From positions 1 through 7,449 of the forward strand of contig JAIXXE010000050.1 of the NCBI GenBank assembly GCA_027490875.1: a stretch of DNA of 7,449 bases, given 5' to 3'. This DNA comes from Alphaproteobacteria bacterium. Lineage in GTDB: Bacteria > Pseudomonadota > Alphaproteobacteria > UBA2136 > UBA6156. Within the stretch, counting starts at the first letter, position 1. Each line of letters begins with the position of its first letter. The notes beneath the pieces are model-generated. The model was not told the DNA's origin, did not search any database, and saw nothing but the letters and a program-made list of their open reading frames with translations. The position numbers were made by a program, and so were the translations under genes. Positions 5,301-7,449 of this stretch are shown here, in pieces.

Positions 5301-7316
5301 TATCCGACCCAGTATCTGCCGGAAGTTGGCCGTCAGGTAATGGCTGACGGCGGCGTTCCCATGTCTGAAGGGGACGCGAATGCCCAACTGAACGATCTTG
5401 TCGCTTACGCAGACAGACTTGACCGCTCTGCCCGCGCCAGAGAGGCGGGTGAAGCTCTCGCCCAGACGTGGCCCGTTCAACTCGCCAGATCCATCGTCGG
5501 TGGGGCTGCTCTGCCGCGTGACGTTTACGAAGGGCGCGTAGATCCGACGAGCGAGATCGGCATCCAGCGCGCTGCTGACCTAGCCGGGACGGTTATGGGT
5601 GGTGGAATGGGGGCATCTCGCCCGGCTGGCTCTGTTGGGATGGGTGGCCGCGAGGTGCGCGGATACCACGCCTCACCTTACCTTTTTGACCGTTTTGACA
5701 TGAACAAGATCGGCACTGGCGAGGGTCAGCAGTCCTATGGGCACGGGCTTTATTTCGCTGGAAAAGAGCCCGTTGCAGTAGGTTATAGAGACAGAATAGT
5801 TCAATCGGACGATTGGCGAAGGGCGAATGATGCCCACCTGATCGCAGAAGACAAGGCAAGGAGACTTGCCACCAAATACGCTGAGACAGAAGATCCTCGG
5901 GTGCTCGCCGGGTACAATATGGTCGTGAAAGAGGCTGAAGCTGCGAAGGCAGAAGCGGATCGTCTTTTCAATAAAGGCCATATATACGAGGTTAACATCA
6001 GCGCCAATCCAGACCAGATGCTGAATTGGGATTTGCCGTTGAGAGAACAGTTTGGGGTTGTCCGCCCCTTGCTGAAAGGCCCTGATTACATCCAAAAAAT
6101 GGTCCGAGAGAATATAGACTCAGATGACACGTATGGGAGCGTTCATCGGAGCCTATCCGTTAAACACCCGCTTGGGCAAAAAGGGCTGACTGAGCATCTT
6201 CGGGAGTTGGATATTCCCGGAATCCAGTATTTTGACCGCAAATCACGCGGCGCTGGCGAAGGGTCTCAGAATTATGTCGTTTTTGATGACAAGCTGATTG
6301 ACATACTTCGCAAGTATGCGAAGGGCGGATCTGTAGACGAGTCAACCGACGCTGAGCCTCAGCGCCCGCCGGATGATCGCACTCGCGTCGCGATGTTCGC
6401 TGGCGAGGGGGCTGTTGGGGCGCCCTTGCAGGCATTGGAAATCGCCAAGCAGCTAATAGCGAAGGGCGCATCTCCTGAAGAGGCTTATCGTGGCTCTTCC
6501 AGCGAAGGAACTACTGGCTGGTTCCAAGGCGCAGACGGGCGCTGGCGCTTTGAAATCAGCGACAAGGAATCTGCCATCAACCCGCAGAACTTTGAACGCC
6601 TGCGCGCGGGGGAAGCTGTTCGCCCGAGCGAGCTTCTTAGCCACCCTCGCCTGTTTGAAATGTACCCACACCTTAACAAAATCAATCTCGGGATGGTCCC
6701 GAAGAGTGATTACGATCAGGGTCTGATGGGTAGCTTCAACAACAGGACAAACACTTTGTCTCTGCCCCCGGACCCGAGGCAGGCCCATTCAACCATGTTG
6801 CATGAGTTGCAGCACGGGATTCAGAACAACGAAAATTTCGGCACTGGTGGTGGCAGCACTGCGATTAAGGAGGCTCTGAAGTCAGAGGTTCTTCTGGAGC
6901 AGATGCGAGCCAGCCGCCGCGCCATGGAAATGCGTAAGCAGATAATGGATCGCATGTTTGACACCAATTATGCGGACCCAGAGGAACTTGCCAGATTTCG
7001 CGATTTTCAGGCAGAGAATGAGCGCCAAATCGCGTCTGAGCAAGGGCGTCTTCCGGGCTTAAAACAGCGGTTTGAAGAGCTTAATCCGACCGGGCGCTGG
7101 GGTTCTTTGAAGGATTACGAGCTTTATCGCCGTCTCGCGGGCGAAACGGAGGCAAGAAATGTCCAGAACCGTATGCAAATGGATCTGGATGAGCGCCGCG
7201 AGACATTTCCGGGGTCTACTCAGGATTATCCGAATGAAGAGCAGTACATTCGACTGCGCGCGGATGGCGGCTCTGTAGTAGATCGCGCTCTTATGCTAGT
7301 ATCCAAAAAGGCTTGA
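2319..7316 (+). CDS. Giant modular polyvalent protein: SleB-like cell-wall hydrolase, ADP-ribosyltransferase, zincin metallopeptidase
   Basis: This 1665-residue protein starts at ATG 2319, one base after the previous stop. There is no good Shine-Dalgarno (upstream is GAACGGGCGGTGAC), so translation probably depends on coupling. Domains in order: residues 1-24, a helix with ALLLARQRLANGG; 60-300, a Pro/Ala/Ser linker with three FAP repeats; about 383-525, a SleB-type hydrolase with Glu398; about 540-950, a low-complexity spacer ending in GGYGD repeats; 951-1012, a basic helical region ending in MADGG; 1046-1096, a hydrophobic/helical segment with RDVYEGRVDP; about 1112-1333, an ADP-ribosyltransferase of the polyvalent-protein class; about 1356-1645, a metallopeptidase region with HELQH at 1495-1499; and the tail ADGGSVVDRALMLVSKKA. 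Polyvalent proteins are known large multi-effector phage proteins, thought to be delivered with the DNA and to act on host targets or defences. No signal peptide or clear transmembrane segment is seen. Its place next to the portal gene suggests an ejected virion protein (inference). Confidence 0.92.
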   Translation: MANRDEAIRLALLLARQRLANGGTPRNDLLRRLIEGGGGDGGFYDLYGITPPQEEEGRTTTPGQKAASSTPSGISTPTTSSRPASVSEPAPAPALSPSQQAIQNAPPITRDQRLDTVMTYLEDVVDQSMNRGAPMPTVRMDEPIASSMSAVPSATRSMSYATLPSALTPGVSRGEFLGVDPDAKAYTEAFAPAQNAGQFQARAASPAPAPQAPGYQSYLEAFAPAPNAGQFQARADAPTPGISPTEPVGIDPQAQAYAGAFAPGQATGGFGPSVGGPAAGGFSGAPAAAPSGVVPGSGQQKFNKLMDQSKSILNQALDNAMRGGRATLGVEDIRGGHQFPDVKGVAPSPKDYRSSVDPADLPAMGAQEAQAKVSGISGPYGRFSNNDVEALANMIAGEASTQGREGMAQVGQVALNRAISNYNNYGSTLQAQLSRPSQFLGYNSRNANQIMAGKTAQERAVAEQAREIARGLMEGRVQAQFPDATDFNKASPSYNQARGGINTSRLGAHTFFNAAPSYASRLAKARAALQKAQEDAKPGPSIGSVMGMAGTVAPSTGLSGGPGAAGAGVAAPMNALAPGYEPAPSGGGEVGGMGGAPGGTPSAGGATPGGGTAGAGSTPSGGASSGATPSSSSQAAAQAAAQAQAQEAQEAQAQAQATTPSSPISVDIVDSVPGETAATLGQFGTAPLSRGITVDELNPALPPDIPSLTIPGLARDENTPPAEVTGSALAPAVSAPGPYGGLAPSVSTEGLYGLTGEQIANIASVTESYAQDAQQNAQENAQTEAAATAGLGTYGDLAGTAEAMGGSNTSGSISAGALADGTTSGADAPGSGAGPGEGQSSTSGAAANEGALSDGTTSGADAPGSANDGGYGGGYGGGDSGNDGGYGGGDSQGGGYGDGGYGDGGYGDGSYGDGGYGDGGYGGDGGYGGDSGDGGDGGGGGDGGGGGDGEKRGGRILKTRANVAKALNVARDHSSRDKSGNALRLARGEVLGDRYPTQYLPEVGRQVMADGGVPMSEGDANAQLNDLVAYADRLDRSARAREAGEALAQTWPVQLARSIVGGAALPRDVYEGRVDPTSEIGIQRAADLAGTVMGGGMGASRPAGSVGMGGREVRGYHASPYLFDRFDMNKIGTGEGQQSYGHGLYFAGKEPVAVGYRDRIVQSDDWRRANDAHLIAEDKARRLATKYAETEDPRVLAGYNMVVKEAEAAKAEADRLFNKGHIYEVNISANPDQMLNWDLPLREQFGVVRPLLKGPDYIQKMVRENIDSDDTYGSVHRSLSVKHPLGQKGLTEHLRELDIPGIQYFDRKSRGAGEGSQNYVVFDDKLIDILRKYAKGGSVDESTDAEPQRPPDDRTRVAMFAGEGAVGAPLQALEIAKQLIAKGASPEEAYRGSSSEGTTGWFQGADGRWRFEISDKESAINPQNFERLRAGEAVRPSELLSHPRLFEMYPHLNKINLGMVPKSDYDQGLMGSFNNRTNTLSLPPDPRQAHSTMLHELQHGIQNNENFGTGGGSTAIKEALKSEVLLEQMRASRRAMEMRKQIMDRMFDTNYADPEELARFRDFQAENERQIASEQGRLPGLKQRFEELNPTGRWGSLKDYELYRRLAGETEARNVQNRMQMDLDERRETFPGSTQDYPNEEQYIRLRADGGSVVDRALMLVSKKA
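2850..3137 (+). repeat. Three degenerate repeats with core EAFAPxxNAGQFQARA
   Basis: Inside the Pro/Ala-rich linker of the giant protein are three related units. They are residues 178-203 (GVDPDAKAY then TEAFAPAQNAGQFQARA), 212-235 (GYQSYLEAFAPAPNAGQFQARA) and 249-273 (GIDPQAQAYAGAFAPGQATGGF). The first two are nearly identical over the core, also at DNA level, and the third has diverged. No known function; it may be an extended spacer or a binding motif repeated for avidity. Confidence 0.85.
3465..3893 (+). other. Domain: SleB-type cell-wall hydrolase (Hydrolase_2-like)
   Basis: Residues about 383-525 of the giant protein. The segment LANMIAGEASTQGREGMAQ followed by VGQVALNRA matches the SleB pattern 'LA..V..EA.GE...GQ.AVA.VVLNR'. 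Glu398 of AGEA sits at the expected catalytic glutamate. The later QFLGYN (438-443) corresponds to the 'FS' strand region, and LGAHTFFN (506-513) to the closing 'IG.H.FY' motif with His509. SleB-family enzymes cleave the glycan strand of peptidoglycan. In a virion protein this would open the cell wall locally for DNA entry. Divergence between the blocks, and the lack of a typical 'GA..FYNP' segment in full, keep this short of certain. Confidence 0.78.
4764..4913 (+). repeat. Duplicated 48-nt unit (GAL[A/S]DGTTSGADAPGS)
   Basis: Copies lie at 4764-4811 and 4866-4913, residues 816-831 and 850-865. Fifteen of sixteen residues are identical, while nine codons differ synonymously by my count, so the protein sequence is being kept although the DNA has diverged. 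The 18 residues between them (GAGPGEGQSSTSGAAANE) are also Gly/Ser/Ala-rich. Confidence 0.85.
4998..5087 (+). repeat. Six tandem 15-nt repeats encoding GGYGD
   Basis: Residues 894-923 are six pentapeptide units: GGYGD three times, GSYGD, GGYGD and GGYGG. They are embedded in a wider Gly/Tyr/Asp-rich block (868-950, nt 4920-5168) with GGYGG and GDGG variants. Both Tyr codons and all Gly wobble bases vary between units. The repeat is in frame, so gain or loss of units would change length without breaking the protein. Confidence 0.9.
5199..5354 (+). other. Linker region with two ALxxAR helices and an ADGG motif
   Basis: Residues 961-1012 of the giant protein follow a basic KRGGR. They contain VAKALNVAR (963-971), NALRLARGE (981-989) and then RQVMADGG (1005-1012). 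These short elements resemble the N-terminal helix (residues 6-23), the 1367-1383 segment and the C-terminal tail of the same protein, and the C-terminus of the preceding gene product. No enzyme motif is visible. Confidence 0.6.
5652..6317 (+). other. Domain: ADP-ribosyltransferase of the polyvalent-protein class (ART-PolyVal-like)
   Basis: Residues about 1112-1333. Three diagnostic blocks can be seen. RGYHASPYLFDRFD (1114-1127) carries His1117 on the first strand. IGTGEGQQSYGHGLYFA (1131-1147) carries Tyr1145. LRELDIPGIQYFDRKSRG (1294-1311), then NYVVFDD (1318-1324), forms the end of the fold. The strand HIYEVNI (1221-1227) and the LNWDLPL block (1235-1241) also fit. A helical, Ala/Glu/Lys-rich insert (about 1164-1218) separates the second block from this strand. 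H-Y-type transferases use His and Tyr to hold NAD+ and move ADP-ribose onto a target; the target here is unknown. The third catalytic acidic position cannot be fixed by eye: Asp1323/Asp1324 or a nearby Glu are candidates. Confidence 0.82.
6384..7253 (+). other. Domain: zincin-type metallopeptidase with LPD-type N-terminal part
   Basis: Residues about 1356-1645. A lead segment, MFAGEGA (1359-1365), is followed by GTTGWFQGADGRWRFEISD (1397-1415). This resembles the large-polyvalent-protein-associated domain (LPD23-like) that commonly precedes this peptidase. STMLHELQHGIQNNENF (1491-1507) carries the HExxH zinc motif with His1495, Glu1496 and His1499. A long charged helical insert (about 1515-1590) precedes YRRLAGETEARNVQNR (1603-1618), where Glu1609 or Glu1611 is the likely third zinc ligand. 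All expected active-site residues are present, so an active peptidase is likely. Its substrate could be a host protein or this polypeptide itself. The exact Pfam name is from memory. Confidence 0.8.
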
Positions 7317-7377
7317 AGCCGTCCAAGCCCGAGAAAAGACGGCACGGGGGACGCCCCGCCTGGCGCTAGGAGTGGTC
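7317..7377 (+). other. Short intergenic gap with two possible hairpins
   Basis: GCCGTC at 7318-7323 can pair with GACGGC at 7338-7343 (14-nt loop). CGGGG at 7345-7349 can pair with CCCCG at 7354-7358 (GACG loop), extended by GG/CC with a bulge. No T-run follows, so this is not a standard intrinsic terminator. It may be a processing or attenuation element, or chance in GC-rich DNA. Confidence 0.3.
7368..7372 (+). promoter_or_regulatory. Ribosome binding site for the 7378 start
   Basis: AGGAG lies 5 nt upstream of ATG 7378. It is the best Shine-Dalgarno in the second half of the window that is followed by a start codon at proper spacing. Confidence 0.7.
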
Positions 7378-7449
7378 ATGTACGACACCGCGAAAAAGGC
7401 CCGCGAGGCCATGAAGAGCAAGGCGAAGCGTCTTGCCGGAGAAAAGAAC
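7378..7449 (+). CDS. Small basic phage protein, N-terminal fragment (3' partial)
   Basis: Twenty-four codons are visible before the window ends, with no stop. The sequence starts MYDTAKKAREAMKSKAKRLA and is strongly basic and helix-prone, with 8 Lys/Arg in that stretch. It has a good ribosome binding site and follows the giant gene by 61 nt. From memory, short proteins starting 'DTAxKARxAMKxKAxRL' occur in structural modules of alphaproteobacterial phages and continue with a conserved Pro-rich part and a 'GGKV' end. That cannot be seen here. Function unknown. Confidence 0.7.
   Translation, partial: MYDTAKKAREAMKSKAKRLAGEKN

Noticed and set aside
6867..6873. AAGGAGG as an internal ribosome binding site for a shorter product
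   Set aside because: No ATG, GTG or TTG in any frame lies at a workable distance, and it falls in the helical insert of the peptidase domain.
7291..7303. TATGCTAGTAT as a -10 promoter element for the last gene
   Set aside because: It is within the coding end of the giant gene and there is no -35-like sequence at 16-18 nt upstream.
7345..7360. Rho-independent terminator
   Set aside because: The stem is short and is followed by TGGCGC, not a T-run.

Overview
This window is a piece of a tailed-phage or prophage structural module, read entirely on the + strand. It is clearly GC-rich. The portal type, the composition and the style of the short 'ADGG / ALxxAR' sequences suggest a podovirus-like (P22-type) phage of a Gram-negative host, probably an alphaproteobacterium. 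That host guess comes from remembered family resemblance and was not checked by a search.

Layout: (1) 1-1493 is the C-terminal ~500 residues of a P22-type portal protein, with its 5' end outside the window. (2) 1493-2317 is a 274-residue protein of unknown function. It has a hydrophobic N-terminus, three tandem 22-residue repeats and a C-terminal 'ALEI' helix. It starts inside the portal stop codon. (3) 2319-7316 is one 1665-residue modular protein that fills two thirds of the window. In order, it holds a short tag-like N-terminal helix, a Pro/Ala-rich repeat linker, a SleB-type cell-wall hydrolase domain, about 410 residues of low-complexity spacer ending in GGYGD repeats, a linker helical region, an ADP-ribosyltransferase domain of the polyvalent-protein type, and a zincin-type metallopeptidase domain with HELQH. 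(4) 7378-7449 is the beginning of a small, very basic protein that runs off the window. The only real intergenic gap is 7317-7377.

The genes are packed with overlaps or 1-nt gaps (portal/ORF2/ORF3), so they look like one translationally coupled operon. The inferred story is that the DNA-translocating portal is followed by proteins packaged in the virion. The giant protein would be ejected with the DNA, with the hydrolase opening the peptidoglycan and the ADP-ribosyltransferase and metallopeptidase acting inside the host as early counter-defence or takeover effectors. This joins a tail-lysozyme role and a polyvalent-protein role in one chain. The most unusual signal is a short recurring sequence, 'ALx(I/L/V)(A/I)R/K' and '(A/K)xGGxV', at the ends or borders of modules in ORF2 and ORF3. 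It looks like a shared tag.

No tRNA, CRISPR array, insertion sequence, integrase, attachment site or convincing promoter was seen.
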